From Mycobacterium interjectum (GTDB lineage Bacteria; Actinomycetota; Actinomycetes; Mycobacteriales; Mycobacteriaceae): a DNA stretch of 55,732 nucleotides. The stretch lies in contig LQPB01000047.1 of the NCBI GenBank assembly GCA_002102225.1, positions 1-55,732 on the forward strand, given 5' to 3'. A program made the translations under genes and the position numbers. Shown here in pieces: positions 14,395-26,986 of this stretch. The notes beneath the pieces are model-generated. The model was given only the letters and a program-made list of their open reading frames with translations, searched no databases and was not told where the DNA came from. Each line of letters starts with the position of its first letter. Position 1 is the stretch's first letter.

Positions 14395-15297
14395 CGCCGC
14401 GGTGGCCGCCGTGCACGCCGCCGCGCCGGCGACGTGCACCGCGACCAGCGCGGCGGGCACCCCGGCGAAGTACTGCGCGGTGCCGACGGCCCCCTGCGCG
14501 CACACCAGGGCGACCAGGACGCCGAGCCGCAGCCGGATGGCCCGGGGGGCGCCGACCGCCAGCAGCCCGAAGCCCAATCCGACCAGCAGCGCCAGGTAGG
14601 AGACCAGCAGCGACGAATGCGCGTGCACCAGCGTGGTGATCTCGACCTTGAGTCGGGGCACCGTGCGGGTCGGGCTGCGGTCACCGGCGTGCGGGCCCGC
14701 CGCGGTGACCAGCGTGCCGGTGACCAGCACGGCCGCCAGGTTCAGCGCGCTCAGCGCCGTCAGCACGCGCAGCGGCCGCGCCACCCGGTCGCGGGGCGCT
14801 CCGTCGTCGGGCTCGCCGACCTTGACGTAGAGCAGCACCGACAGCCACACCATCGTCATCGACGTCAGCAGGTGGATGGCCACGGTCCACCACAGCAGCC
14901 CGGTGCGCACCGTGATGCCGCCGATCACCGCCTGCACGACCGTCGACACCGGCATCAGCCACGCGTAGATCAGCACCTCGGCGCGTCGGCGCGCCCGGGT
15001 CACGGCCAGCACGGCCAGCGCGGCGGCGATCACCACCGCGAAGGTGACCATCCGGTTGCCGAACTCCACGGCCTGATGGATCCGCGGCACCTCGGCGTGG
15101 GCCACCGGGGTGAAGCTGCCCGGGAAGCACTGCGGCCACGTCGGGCACCCCAGGCCCGAGGCGGTGACGCGCACGATCGCGCCCGTGACGGCGATGCCGC
15201 CCTGGCTGAGGATGACGAGCGCGGCGATCGCCCGCTGGGCGCGCAGGCTGGGGTCGGGGAGCAGGTTCACCCACCGCCGCAGCGTTCGTCCGAGCAC
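14344..15297 (-). CDS. ctaA: Haem A synthase
   Basis: A 317-residue CtaA/COX15 membrane protein that oxidises the methyl group of haem O to make haem A for cytochrome aa3. It has eight transmembrane helices in two four-helix halves. The four haem-ligand histidine motifs are IHQAVEFGNRM, AIHLLTSM, VHAHSSLLVSYL and AVHVAGAA. A cysteine pair lies in GLGCPTWPQCFPG. A TTG at 15315 would add six residues. I prefer GTG 15297 because TACCAT lies exactly six bases upstream, a leaderless layout. Its 3' end overlaps the converging gene by 51 bp. Confidence 0.92.
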   Translation of the reverse strand: MLGRTLRRWVNLLPDPSLRAQRAIAALVILSQGGIAVTGAIVRVTASGLGCPTWPQCFPGSFTPVAHAEVPRIHQAVEFGNRMVTFAVVIAAALAVLAVTRARRRAEVLIYAWLMPVSTVVQAVIGGITVRTGLLWWTVAIHLLTSMTMVWLSVLLYVKVGEPDDGAPRDRVARPLRVLTALSALNLAAVLVTGTLVTAAGPHAGDRSPTRTVPRLKVEITTLVHAHSSLLVSYLALLVGLGFGLLAVGAPRAIRLRLGVLVALVCAQGAVGTAQYFAGVPAALVAVHVAGAAACTAATAALWASMRERTEAEPLAG

Positions 15298-15303
15298 CGC
15301 CCG

Positions 15304-15340
15304 ATGGTAAGCCAACGAGAACTACGGCCTGTAGTAAGCC
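15304..15340 (-). promoter_or_regulatory. ctaA promoter: TACCAT -10 and upstream inverted repeat
   Basis: Reverse-strand TACCAT (15309-15304) stands six bases before the ctaA GTG. About 12 bases further upstream is an imperfect palindrome with ACTAC/GTAGT arms around GGCCT (15321-15335), which could be an operator. No regulator can be named for it. The remaining gap to 15419 contains no gene. Confidence 0.4.
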
Positions 15341-15419
15341 CGGGCGCGGCGAGATATAAACCTCGTACACCCGCGTCGGCGTGTCGTCGCAACGGGTTAT
15401 GTGTCGCGGGCCGCCGGCG

Positions 15420-16207
15420 TCAGGTGAAGCGGAACCAGCGCCGCGCGGCCAGCGCCGCCACCGCGCCCCACGCCACCAGCACGACGACGCCGAACCAGTC
15501 CACCGACAGCGCCATCGCCCGCGACAGCGCCTCGGTCAGCGCGCCCGACGGGGTGAGCCGCGCCGCCCACTTCACCCCCGCGGGGATCATCCCGGATTCC
15601 AGGGTCAACGCGCCCAGCCCGGCGAACACGAACCACATCAGGTTGGCGACCGCCAGCACGATCTCGGCCCGCAGCGTCCCGCCCAGCAGCAGCCCGAGGG
15701 CCGCGAAGCCCGCGGTGCCCAGCGCGATGACGGCCGCGCCCAACAGCAGCGCCGCCGGAGCCGGACGCCAGCCGAGCGCAAAACCGATGGCGCCCAACAA
15801 GATTGCCTGCATGAACACCACCGTCACCACCGCCAGCGACTTCCCGGCGATGATGCCCCACACCGGCAGCGGGGTGGCCCCGAGCCGCTTCAACGCGCCG
15901 TAGCGGCGATCGAACGCGACGGCGATCGCCTGCCCGGTGAACGCCGTGGAGATCACCGCCAGGGCCATGATCGGCGGCACGAAGGTGGCGGCGCGATTGT
16001 GCCCGAACGAGCCGAAGGGCAGCAGCGTCAGCCCGACCAGCAGCGTGATCGGGATGAACATGGTCAGCAGCAGCTGCTCGCCGTTGCGCAGCAGCAGCTT
16101 GAGCTCCAGGCCGTACTGCGCGGCCAGCATCCGGGGCACGGCGTTGGGGCGCGGGTCGGGCGCGAAGGTTCCCGCGGGGAAGACGCCGGACTGGGTCCTG
16201 TTGTCGG

Positions 16208-16211
<4 letters not shown>
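15420..16211 (-). CDS. ABC-2 type exporter membrane protein (Rv1457c-like)
   Basis: A 263-residue permease with six predicted membrane helices after a roughly 40-residue hydrophilic N-terminus. Hydrophobic blocks include LLLTMFIPITLLVGLTLLPF and PIMALAVISTAFTGQAIAVAF. The segment RRYGALKRLGATPLP is the coupling loop typical of DrrB/ABC-2 permeases. The start is TTG 16211, whose TTGA overlaps the ATPase stop; this gives the usual length, while the open frame itself runs much further upstream. It pairs with the ATPase encoded just before it. The substrate is unknown; such pairs export lipids or drugs. Confidence 0.88.
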
Positions 16212-17157
<946 letters not shown>

Positions 17158-17161
<4 letters not shown>

Positions 17162-18858
17162 GTGGAATCAGCGTAGGCGTCGGGCGCCGCCTCGGAACTG
17201 GGGGTCTCGGGGGCCGCCGGGGCGGGCAGCGTGATGGGCGCCTGCCCGTTCGTCTCCGGCCTGGTCGGCGGGAGCTGGCGCCACGGCAGCCGGGTGTAGG
17301 TCACGGCGATGAGCACCGCCACGATCAGGCTGCTGGCCAGCGTCGCGTCCACGATCTGAAACAGCGCGAAGCGGTCGCCGTTGGCCGTCGGGCCGAAGAT
17401 GCCCACGATGAGGGTGATGACGATCGCCGCCACCCGGAAGCCGGTGCGGGTGGCCCAGGCGGCCAACGGGATGATCGCCCACAGCAGATACCAGGGCTGC
17501 ACCACCGGAAACAACAGCACGGTGATGCCCAGCGCGACGCCCAGGCCGCCGATCGGGTGCAACCGGCCGCGGAAGACAGCCACCAGCAGCCAGGCCACCA
17601 TCACCATGATGATCAGCACGCCGATGGCGCGCGTGAGGCCCAGCACCGCGGTGGTGTGGTCGCCCAGGCCCAGCAGGATCCCCACCTGCCCGGTCCCGAG
17701 CGCCAGCAGCGTCGGCGGCGACATCCAGCTGCGCACCACGTTGGCGGTGCCCAGCGTGTAGATCCAGCCGAACCCGAGCCCGCTGGCCCAGCCCACGATG
17801 GCCATCACCGCCAGCGACAGCGCCGCCATCCCGCCGCCGGCCAGCAGCAGCGCGCGCAGGGTGCCGCCACAGCGGTAGGCCAGCGCCACCGTGACGAAGC
17901 CCAGCGCCAGCAGCGACGGCAGCTTCACCTGCGACGACAGGATGATCAGGATCGCGCCCACCAGCAGCATCCCCAGCGGTTCCCAATCCGGGCCCGGCCG
18001 CCAGGACGCGGGCAGCAGTCGCGGCGAGTCGATGCCGCGCAGCGCGAACTCCGCGCCGGCCAGCATCAGCCCGAGCATCAGCGCCTCGTTATGCACCCCG
18101 GCCACGAGGTGCATGATCAGCAGCGGGTTGGCCGCTCCCAGCCACAGGGCGCTGACCTCGGCGACGCCGCAGCGCCGGGCCAGCCGGGGGGTGGCCCACA
18201 CGATCAGGCCCACCCCGGCCAGCACCACCACCCGGTGGCAGAGCACCGCGGCGACGATGTTCTCCCCGGTCAGCGACGAGATCCCGCGCCCGATCCACAG
18301 GAACAACGGGCCGTAGGGCGCCGGCGTCTCGCGCCACAGCGTCGGGACCGACAGCGTGAACACGTGGCCCAGCCCCAGACCCGACGCCGGGCCCACCTTG
18401 TAGGGGTCGAGGCCCTCCAGCGAGATCTGGCTCTGCGCCAGGTAGGAGTAGACGTCCTTGCTGTACATCGGCGGCGCGATCAGCAGGGGCAGCGTCCACA
18501 GCAGCAGGGTGCGGTCCAGGTCGCCGCGCGACATCCGCCGGTTGCCCAGCGCGAATCGGCCGAGCATCAGCCAGGCGAGCGCCATCATGACGGCCCCGGT
18601 CGTCGTCATGGTCAGCGACACGGTCTGGATGCGTGACGGCAGGTTGAGCAGCCGGACCCCGAAGGTGGGGTCCTGGACGACGGGCCGCGCCCCGGCGCCC
18701 AGCGCGCCGATCGCCATTAGGACGGTGCCGGTCGCGCCGAACAGGCGGGTGCGGCGCAGGACGGTGAGCTCGGTATCGTTCAGCGGCGAACCGACCGCTT
18801 GCTCGTCGCCATGCAGGCTGGCGATCGATGAGCTCAGCGTGTGGTGGCGCGCTGCCAT
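17158..18858 (-). CDS. mptB: MptB, alpha-(1->6)-mannosyltransferase
   Basis: A 566-residue GT-C glycosyltransferase of the MptA/MptB family (Rv1459c). It uses polyprenyl-phosphate mannose at the outer face of the plasma membrane to extend the alpha-1,6-mannan core of lipomannan and lipoarabinomannan. About 13 membrane helices are visible. The first extracytoplasmic loop carries YSKDVYSYLAQSQI, with the conserved Asp expected for GT-C catalysis, and later PAPYGPLFLWIGRGIS. It has a proline-rich cytosolic tail. It heads an operon with an ABC exporter and is divergent from sufR. Confidence 0.93.
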
Positions 18859-18864
18859 CAGAGC

Positions 18865-18870
18865 AGCCTA
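18865..18870 (-). promoter_or_regulatory. -10 hexamer for leaderless mptB transcript
   Basis: Reverse-strand TAGGCT is followed by six bases and the mptB ATG at 18858, with no ribosome site. This is the same hexamer and spacing as at secG. Confidence 0.6.
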
Positions 18871-19016
18871 GCCCGGCGACGATGCGGGCCGCGGAGACGC
18901 GGCCCGGTGAGGAGCAGGGCGATCGGCAGTAGCCGTCGCGATAATGTGGCCGCCGGTGTGACCAGCGCAACGCCCGGACAGGGGACCCTTGGTAGACCGA
19001 TCCCCGGAATTGCGTC

Positions 19017-19031
19017 ACACTGGTGTTGTGA
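19017..19031 (+). promoter_or_regulatory. SufR operator overlapping the sufR start
   Basis: ACACT-N5-TGTGA is found exactly, the palindrome reported, as I recall, for SufR of M. tuberculosis. The right arm covers the GTG at 19028. A possible -10 box CACACT (19016-19021) lies six bases before that GTG and overlaps the left arm. Holo-SufR bound here would block RNA polymerase at the start site, giving feedback control of the suf genes by Fe-S supply and NO or oxidative stress. Confidence 0.8.
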
Positions 19032-19789
19032 AAATCCGAACCAGCCTCGATGAGGCGCCCGCGGCTCCGCTGGGTGCCGCGGTGCCGGATGGTCACACCC
19101 GCCGCGCCATCGTGCGCCTGCTGCTGGAATCCGGATCGATCACCGCCGTCGAGATCGGCGACCGGCTGGGCCTGGCGCCCGCCGGCGTGCGCCGCCACCT
19201 CGACGCGCTGGTCGAGGCGGGCGACGCCGAATCGGTGGCCGCCGAGCCGTGGCAGCAGGTGGGCCGCGGGCGCCCCGCCAAGCGCTTCCGGCTGACCGGG
19301 GCCGGCCGGGCCAAGCTCGACCACGCCTACGACGACCTGGCGGCGGCGGCCATGCGGCAACTGCGGGAGATCGGCGGCGAGGACGCCGTCCGCACCTTCG
19401 CCCGGCGGCGCATCGACGCCATCCTGGCCGGCGTCGAGGCGGCCGACAGCACCGACGACGCCGCGGTCGAGGAGGCCGCCGAGCGGGTCGCCGGTGCGCT
19501 CACCAAGGCCGGCTACGTCGCCACCACCGCCCGGGTGGGCGGCCCGATCCACGGGGTGCAGATCTGCCAGCACCACTGCCCGGTGTCGCACGTCGCCGAG
19601 GAATTCCCCGAGTTGTGCGAGGCCGAGCAGCAGGCGATGGCCGAGGTGCTCGGAACCCACGTGCAGCGGTTGGCCACGATCGTCAACGGAAACTGCGCCT
19701 GCACCACCCACGTACCACTCACCGTTCCGGTCTCGAAGGCGTCCAGCCCGCGCCGCGACACCACCAGCATCGAAGGAGCGTCCGCATGA
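19028..19789 (+). CDS. sufR: SufR, Fe-S cluster-sensing repressor of the suf operon
   Basis: A 253-residue winged-helix regulator. The DNA-binding domain is at the N-terminus: [18 protein letters not shown], then [18 protein letters not shown] as the recognition helix. The C-terminal half holds cysteines 180, 184, 197, 223 and 225. Spacings 184-197-225 equal those of the three [4Fe-4S] ligands known in M. tuberculosis SufR. GTG 19028 is chosen because a -10-like hexamer lies six bases upstream; an in-frame TTG at 18989 would add 13 residues. The stop overlaps the sufB ATG (ATGA). It probably represses its own operon when the cluster is intact. Confidence 0.92.
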   Translation: MKIRTSLDEAPAAPLGAAVPDGHTRRAIVRLLLESGSITAVEIGDRLGLAPAGVRRHLDALVEAGDAESVAAEPWQQVGRGRPAKRFRLTGAGRAKLDHAYDDLAAAAMRQLREIGGEDAVRTFARRRIDAILAGVEAADSTDDAAVEEAAERVAGALTKAGYVATTARVGGPIHGVQICQHHCPVSHVAEEFPELCEAEQQAMAEVLGTHVQRLATIVNGNCACTTHVPLTVPVSKASSPRRDTTSIEGASA

Positions 19790-21231
19790 CACTCACGCCC
19801 GAGGCCAGCAAGACCGTCGAGCCGTTGACCCAGGAGCAGGCGATCGCCTCGCTGGGCCGCTACGGCTACGGCTGGGCCGACTCCGACGTCGCGGGCGCCA
19901 GCGCGCAGCGCGGGCTGTCCGAGGCGGTGGTGCGCGACATCTCGGCGAAGAAGAGCGAGCCCGAGTGGATGCTGCAGACGCGGCTCAAGGCGCTGCGCAT
20001 CTTCGAAAAAAAGCCCATGCCGAACTGGGGCTCCAACCTCGAGGGCATCCACTTCGACAACATCAAGTACTTCGTGCGCTCCAGCGAGAAGCAGGCCGCA
20101 ACCTGGGACGATCTGCCCGCGGACATCAAGAACACCTACGACAAGCTGGGCATCCCGGAGGCGGAGAAGCAGCGGCTGGTCTCCGGTGTCGCCGCGCAGT
20201 ACGAGTCGGAGGTGGTCTACCACTCCATCCGTGAGGACCTGGAGAAGCAGGGCGTCATCTTCCTCGACACCGACACCGCGCTGCGCGAGCATCCCGAGAT
20301 CTTCCAGCAGTACTTCGGCACCGTGATTCCGGCCGGGGACAACAAGTTTTCGGCGCTGAACACCGCGGTGTGGAGCGGCGGCTCGTTCATCTACGTCCCG
20401 CCCGGCGTGCACGTCGACATCCCGCTGCAGGCCTACTTCCGGATCAACACCGAGAACATGGGCCAGTTCGAGCGGACCCTGATCATCGCCGACGAGGGCT
20501 CCTATGTGCACTACGTCGAGGGCTGCACCGCGCCGATCTACAAGTCGGATTCGCTGCATTCGGCGGTGGTCGAGATCATCGTGAAACCGCATGCGCGCGT
20601 TCGCTACACGACCATCCAGAACTGGTCGAACAACGTCTACAACCTGGTCACCAAGCGGGCCCGCGCGGAGGCCGGCGCCACCATGGAGTGGGTCGACGGC
20701 AACATCGGGTCGAAGGTGACGATGAAGTACCCGGCGGTGTGGATGACCGGCGAGCACGCCAAGGGTGAGGTGTTGTCGGTGGCGTTCGCCGGCGAGGACC
20801 AGCACCAGGACACCGGCGCCAAGATGCTGCACCTGGCGCCGAACACCTCGAGCAACATCGTGTCCAAGTCGGTGGCGCGCGGCGGCGGCCGCACCTCCTA
20901 CCGCGGCCTGGTGCAGGTGAACAAGGGCGCCCACGGGTCGCGCTCGAGCGTGAAATGCGATGCGCTGCTGGTCGATACGATCAGCCGCAGCGACACCTAC
21001 CCGTACGTCGACATCCGCGAGGACGACGTCACGATGGGCCACGAGGCCACCGTGTCGAAGGTCAGCGAGAACCAGCTGTTCTACCTGATGAGCCGCGGGC
21101 TGACCGAGGACGAGGCGATGGCCATGGTGGTGCGCGGCTTCGTCGAGCCGATCGCCAAAGAGCTGCCGATGGAGTACGCGCTCGAGCTCAACCGGCTGAT
21201 CGAGCTGCAGATGGAGGGCGCGGTCGGATGA
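19786..21231 (+). CDS. sufB: SufB, Fe-S cluster scaffold protein
   Basis: A 481-residue core subunit of the SufBCD scaffold, on which Fe-S clusters are built. Conserved blocks are [11 protein letters not shown] at the N-terminus, [55 protein letters not shown] and the C-terminal [20 protein letters not shown]. The M. tuberculosis protein is interrupted by an intein at the Cys of EGCTAPIY; here that Cys (residue 247) is followed directly by the extein, so there is no intein. AAGGAG lies nine bases before the ATG, which overlaps the sufR stop. Confidence 0.97.
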   Translation: MTLTPEASKTVEPLTQEQAIASLGRYGYGWADSDVAGASAQRGLSEAVVRDISAKKSEPEWMLQTRLKALRIFEKKPMPNWGSNLEGIHFDNIKYFVRSSEKQAATWDDLPADIKNTYDKLGIPEAEKQRLVSGVAAQYESEVVYHSIREDLEKQGVIFLDTDTALREHPEIFQQYFGTVIPAGDNKFSALNTAVWSGGSFIYVPPGVHVDIPLQAYFRINTENMGQFERTLIIADEGSYVHYVEGCTAPIYKSDSLHSAVVEIIVKPHARVRYTTIQNWSNNVYNLVTKRARAEAGATMEWVDGNIGSKVTMKYPAVWMTGEHAKGEVLSVAFAGEDQHQDTGAKMLHLAPNTSSNIVSKSVARGGGRTSYRGLVQVNKGAHGSRSSVKCDALLVDTISRSDTYPYVDIREDDVTMGHEATVSKVSENQLFYLMSRGLTEDEAMAMVVRGFVEPIAKELPMEYALELNRLIELQMEGAVG

Positions 21232-22387
21232 CGGCCGCTTTGAACAAGGGAGAGCTGTTCGCCTCCTTCGACGTCGACGCGTTCGAGGTTCCGCACGGGC
21301 GCGACGAGCTGTGGCGGTTCACCCCGCTGCGGCGGCTGCGCGGCCTGCACGACGGGTCCGCGAACGCCACCGGTCGCGCCCGCGTCGACGTGGCCGATCG
21401 GCCCGGCCTGCGGGTCGAGACGGTCCGCCGCGGGGACGAGCGGCTCGGGCAGGGCGGCGCTCCGGCCGACCGCGTTGCCGCCCAGGCTTTTTCGGCCTTC
21501 AATTCCGCGACGCTGATCACCGTCGGGCGCGACACGCGCATCGCCGAACCGATCAACGTCACCGTCACCGGGCCGGGCGAAGGCGCCGTGGCCTATGGGC
21601 ACCTGCAGATCCGCGTCGAGGAACTCGCCGAAGCGGTGGTGATCGTCGACCAGCGGGGCAGCGGAACCTACGCTGACAACGTCGAATTCGTGGTCGGCGA
21701 CGCCGCCCGGCTCACGGTCGTATGGATCGCCGACTGGGCCGACGACATGGTGCACCTGTCCGCCCACCACGCGCGGCTGGGCAAGGACGCGGTGCTGCGG
21801 CACGTCGCCGTGACGCTGGGCGGTGAGATCGTGCGCATGTCGGCCAACGTGCGGTTCTCCGGTCCCGGCGGGGACGCCGAGCTGCTGGGCCTGTACTTCG
21901 CCGACGACGGCCAGCACCTCGAGTCGCGGCTGCTGGTGGACCACGCCCAGCCCGACTGCCGGTCCAGCGTGCTGTACAAGGGTGCGCTGCAAGGGGATCC
22001 GGACTCCGCGCTGCCCGACGCGCACACCGTGTGGGTGGGTGACGTGCTGATCCGCGCCGACGCCACCGGCACCGACACCTTCGAGGTGAACCGCAACCTG
22101 GTCCTCACCGATGGGGCGCGCGCCGACTCGGTGCCCAACCTCGAGATCGAGACCGGCGAGATCGCCGGCGCCGGACACGCCAGCGCCACCGGGCGTTTCG
22201 ACGACGAGCAGCTGTTCTACCTGCGTTCGCGCGGCATCCCGGAGGAGCAGGCGCGCCGCCTGGTGATCCGCGGGTTTTTCGGGGAGATCATCTCGAAAAT
22301 CGCGGTGCCCGAGGTGCGGGAACGCCTGACCGCAGCCATCGAACACGAACTGGCCATCACGGAGAAGACGGAAAAAATAGAAGCCTC

Positions 22388-22391
<4 letters not shown>
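21228..22391 (+). CDS. sufD: SufD, Fe-S cluster assembly protein
   Basis: A 387-residue SufD, partner of SufB in the SufBC2D complex. The N-terminal [13 protein letters not shown] and the beta-helix core are SufB-like. The C-terminal region [21 protein letters not shown] parallels the end of SufB. ILVD-type core blocks include [16 protein letters not shown]. The tail is rich in Glu and Lys. ATG 21228 overlaps the sufB stop, and its own stop overlaps the sufC ATG. Confidence 0.96.
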
Positions 22392-24462
<2,071 letters not shown>

Positions 24463-24464
24463 CG

Positions 24465-24926
24465 TTGCGCCTCGAACAGATCTATCAGGACGTGATCCTC
24501 GATCACTACAAGCACCCGCAGCACCGGGGGCTGCGGGAGCCGTTCGGCGCGCAGGTCTATCACGTCAACCCGGTGTGCGGCGACGAGATCACGCTGCGGG
24601 TCACGTTGTCCGAGGACGGCGAAACCGTCGCCGACGTCTCCTATGACGGGCAGGGCTGTTCGATCAGCCAGGCGTCGACCTCGGTGCTGACCCAGCAGGT
24701 GATCGGCCATAGCGTCGGTGAGGCGCTCAAGACCACGACCGCCTTCACCGAGATGGTGTCCTCGCGCGGCACCATCGAGGGCGACGAGGACGTGCTGGGC
24801 GACGGTGTCGCGTTCGCCGGGGTGGCCAAGTACCCGGCGCGGGTCAAGTGCGCGCTGCTCGGGTGGATGGCGTTCAAGGACGCGCTGGTCCAGGCCAGCG
24901 CGAGCTTCGAGGAGGACCAGAAATGA
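24465..24926 (+). CDS. sufU: SufU, zinc-dependent sulfur transfer protein
   Basis: A 153-residue SufU. The zinc/sulfur site residues are Cys 38 and Asp 40 in NPVCGDE, Cys 65 in GQGCSISQAS and Cys 129 in ARVKCALLGW. In the family these ligands let SufU take persulfide from SufS. The start is most likely TTG 24465, six bases after a GGGAGAGG ribosome site. Alignment to relatives suggests a start two codons earlier, where this strain has CTG overlapping the sufS stop. The stop overlaps the sufT ATG. Confidence 0.94.
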   Translation: MRLEQIYQDVILDHYKHPQHRGLREPFGAQVYHVNPVCGDEITLRVTLSEDGETVADVSYDGQGCSISQASTSVLTQQVIGHSVGEALKTTTAFTEMVSSRGTIEGDEDVLGDGVAFAGVAKYPARVKCALLGWMAFKDALVQASASFEEDQK

Positions 24927-25270
24927 GCGAAACCACCGCACCGGGCGACGAACTGCTGGCCGATCTGGAGGAGGCGATGCGCGACGTCGTCGACCCCGAA
25001 CTCGGCATCAACGTCGTCGACCTGGGGCTGGTCTACGGCCTGAATGTCGAGGACGGCGACGAGGGAACCGTCGCGCTGATCGACATGACGCTGACGTCGG
25101 CGGCCTGCCCGCTGACCGACGTCATCGAAGACCAGTCGCGCAGCGCGCTCGTCGGCGCCGGCCTGGTCGACGACCTGCGGATCAACTGGGTGTGGAACCC
25201 GCCGTGGGGCCCGGACAAGATCACCGAGGACGGCCGCGAGCAGCTGCGCGCCCTCGGCTTCACCGTCTGA
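24923..25270 (+). CDS. sufT: SufT, MIP18/DUF59 Fe-S maturation factor
   Basis: A 115-residue DUF59 protein (Rv1466-like) that helps mature Fe-S proteins. Family motifs are DVVDPELGINVVDLGLVYG near residue 15, MTLTSAACPLTD with the conserved Cys, and NWVWNPPWGPDKIT near the C-terminus. The ATG overlaps the sufU stop and GGAGG lies upstream. It is the last gene of the suf operon; a GC hairpin follows four bases after its stop. Confidence 0.94.
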   Translation: MSETTAPGDELLADLEEAMRDVVDPELGINVVDLGLVYGLNVEDGDEGTVALIDMTLTSAACPLTDVIEDQSRSALVGAGLVDDLRINWVWNPPWGPDKITEDGREQLRALGFTV

Positions 25271-25274
25271 ATTC

Positions 25275-25294
25275 GGCCGGCTCTGCCGCCGGCC
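25275..25294. terminator. GC hairpin between sufT and a converging gene
   Basis: GGCCGGC and GCCGGCC arms of seven bases surround a six-base loop. It sits between the converging sufT and DUF5666 genes. There is no clear T-tract, as is common for mycobacterial terminators, so a two-way terminator role is inferred from position. Confidence 0.5.
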
Positions 25295-25298
25295 CTCC

Positions 25299-26042
25299 CT
25301 AGATGTGGAAGGGAAGATGCGGCAGGTGCAGGTGGTGGTGCGGGTGCCCCATCGGCGGGCACGCCTGCAGGCTGATCGTCATCGCGTGCAGCACGCCGGC
25401 GTCCTGGGTCCCCTGGGCGCCCATGCACTTGCCGTTCGCGATCGCCTGGGAGTCCGACGGGGTCTGCTTCTGGTAGGAGGTCGAGTTCGCGACCGTCACG
25501 GTGGTGGGCGTCGGCTGGGGGCCCATGCCGCTGACGGCGATGGTGTTGCCCGAGACCGAGCTGACCGTGCCGTAGAACCCCGCCGGCGGCGGGCACTTGC
25601 CGTCGACGGCTGAGGTGACCGTCACGGCCTGCGCGGTGATGGACCCGCCCGTCGGCGCGCTCTGCGGGGTGGCGCGCACGTTCACGCAACTGCCGGGGGT
25701 GACGTCGGCCAGCTGGGCCGGGGTGACCTCGACGACCCGCGTCGACGGCGAGAAGTCCACCGCGGCCGACCCCGTGCGCGTCCGCAGCTGGATGGTGCCG
25801 CCCGACACCGACTCGACCAGGCCCTCGACGTAGTCCTTCGGGGCGGGGGGCGGCGGGGGAGCCGGCGGCGACGGCGCGCCCGGCGCGGGACCGGGCGGCA
25901 ACGCCGTCACCGTCGGCTTGCCGGTGTTGCTCGTGCTCGCCGTGCCGTCGGAGTGGCACATGGCGACGCTCAACGCGATGACGGCGACGACCCCGACGAG
26001 CGCGACCTGAGCCAGCCGAGGCTTGACCTTGCTGGCAGACAT
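25299..26042 (-). CDS. Exported DUF5666-type protein with histidine-rich tail
   Basis: A 247-residue protein with an N-terminal signal or anchor (residues 11-28). A Pro/Ala linker (about 47-67) follows, then two copies of a domain of about 70 residues. The domain motif is ESVSGGTIQLRT...PSTRVVEVTPAQL...GSCVNVRATP...DGKCPPP; the second copy starts SSVSGNTIAVSGMG. This fits DUF5666. Each copy holds two cysteines, a possible disulfide. The end is GHPHHHLHLPHLPFHI, with eight His in 16 residues, suggesting metal binding. The lipobox position reads VAMC (Cys 29), poor for lipidation. It is a paralogue of the next gene upstream, 80 bp away. The function is unknown. Confidence 0.8.
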   Translation of the reverse strand: MSASKVKPRLAQVALVGVVAVIALSVAMCHSDGTASTSNTGKPTVTALPPGPAPGAPSPPAPPPPPAPKDYVEGLVESVSGGTIQLRTRTGSAAVDFSPSTRVVEVTPAQLADVTPGSCVNVRATPQSAPTGGSITAQAVTVTSAVDGKCPPPAGFYGTVSSVSGNTIAVSGMGPQPTPTTVTVANSTSYQKQTPSDSQAIANGKCMGAQGTQDAGVLHAMTISLQACPPMGHPHHHLHLPHLPFHI

Positions 26043-26122
26043 CGACGTGGCTCCGATCTCGGGTTGCGGATTCGAGCGTGAGTACCCGCCCGAACCCCGT
26101 TTTCACCGGCGCGTAACCGGGG

Positions 26123-26923
26123 TCACCCGCGCGGCTTGCCCGGGCACTTGCCGTCGACGGCCGCGCGCACGTTGATCGAGGTCGCCTGCAGCGTGCCGGC
26201 GTTGTCCATGGTTCCGCGGGCGTTGACGCACTTGCCCTGGGTGATCGCGTCGGGGGTGGCGGTGGTGAGCTTGGTGTACTTCGTGTTGTCGTCGACCGTC
26301 ACCGACGTTTGCGTGGTGTTACCGCTGGCGTCGGTGCCCGCGACGCTGATCGTGTTGCCCGTCACGGACGCGACGGAGCCCCGGACCGGCTGCGCGTTGG
26401 CGGGCGCCGGCGTGGGGGAGCCCGAGGGGGCGGGCGAGCTGGAACCGGGTCCGGAAGCGGGTCCGGACTCCTTGGGCTTCGGGCAGGTGCCGTTGACGGA
26501 CGGGCTGACCCGAACGGATGCCGCGGTGACCGGCTGCTGGCCGCCCTGTGCTTCCTTGGTGGGCCGCACGGTGACACAGCTGCCCGAGGTGACGTCGCTG
26601 AGCGTGGCCGGGGAGACCTCGGTGATCTTGGTCGTCGAGGTGAAATTTACGGCGGCGTTGCTCTTGTCTTCCTTGGTGACCTGGATCGAGTTGCCCGCGA
26701 CGGACGCGATCAGGCCGCTCACCTTGGCCTCGCTCTGGGCCGGTGCCTGCGACGTCGTCGTCGAGGTCACCGTCGAGGTGGAGGTGGACGCCGACGTGGG
26801 AGCCGATTGGTTCGACGACCCGCACGCCGCGACGGACAGCGCGGTGGCCCCCGTGGCGGCCAGGATGGCAAACCGGGTGAGTCGGGACGTGGGACAGCTA
26901 GCAGATATCAACGTTTCCCCCAT
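26123..26923 (-). CDS. DUF5666-type lipoprotein, paralogue of neighbour
   Basis: A 266-residue protein with a good lipoprotein signal: hydrophobic segment then LSVAAC, with Cys 34 as the lipidated residue, followed by a Ser/Thr-rich stalk. Two DUF5666-like repeats follow (ASVAGNSIQVTKEDK..GSCVTVRP..NGTCP and ASVTGNTISVAGTD..GKCVNARG..DGKCP). They are separated by a Pro/Ser linker and keep the same cysteine pairs as the neighbour. ATG 26923 has no ribosome site. A TTG at 26911, five bases after GGGGGA, aligns better with the start of the paralogue and may be the true start. The role is unknown. Confidence 0.8.
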   Translation of the reverse strand: MGETLISASCPTSRLTRFAILAATGATALSVAACGSSNQSAPTSASTSTSTVTSTTTSQAPAQSEAKVSGLIASVAGNSIQVTKEDKSNAAVNFTSTTKITEVSPATLSDVTSGSCVTVRPTKEAQGGQQPVTAASVRVSPSVNGTCPKPKESGPASGPGSSSPAPSGSPTPAPANAQPVRGSVASVTGNTISVAGTDASGNTTQTSVTVDDNTKYTKLTTATPDAITQGKCVNARGTMDNAGTLQATSINVRAAVDGKCPGKPRG

Positions 26924-26986
26924 TCGTGAGTTGGACCACGAAAAGGTGTACCCGCTCTAGCTGTGTCGGAGCTGTGAAACGCCCAG

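Noticed and set aside
18989..19027. Upstream TTG start for sufR
   Set aside because: The SufR operator and a -10-like hexamer lie inside or just after this stretch, so GTG 19028 fits better. It is kept as an alternative.
26042..26120. SigF promoter of the first DUF5666 gene
   Set aside because: GGGTAC is present but no GTTT box at 15-17 bases upstream.
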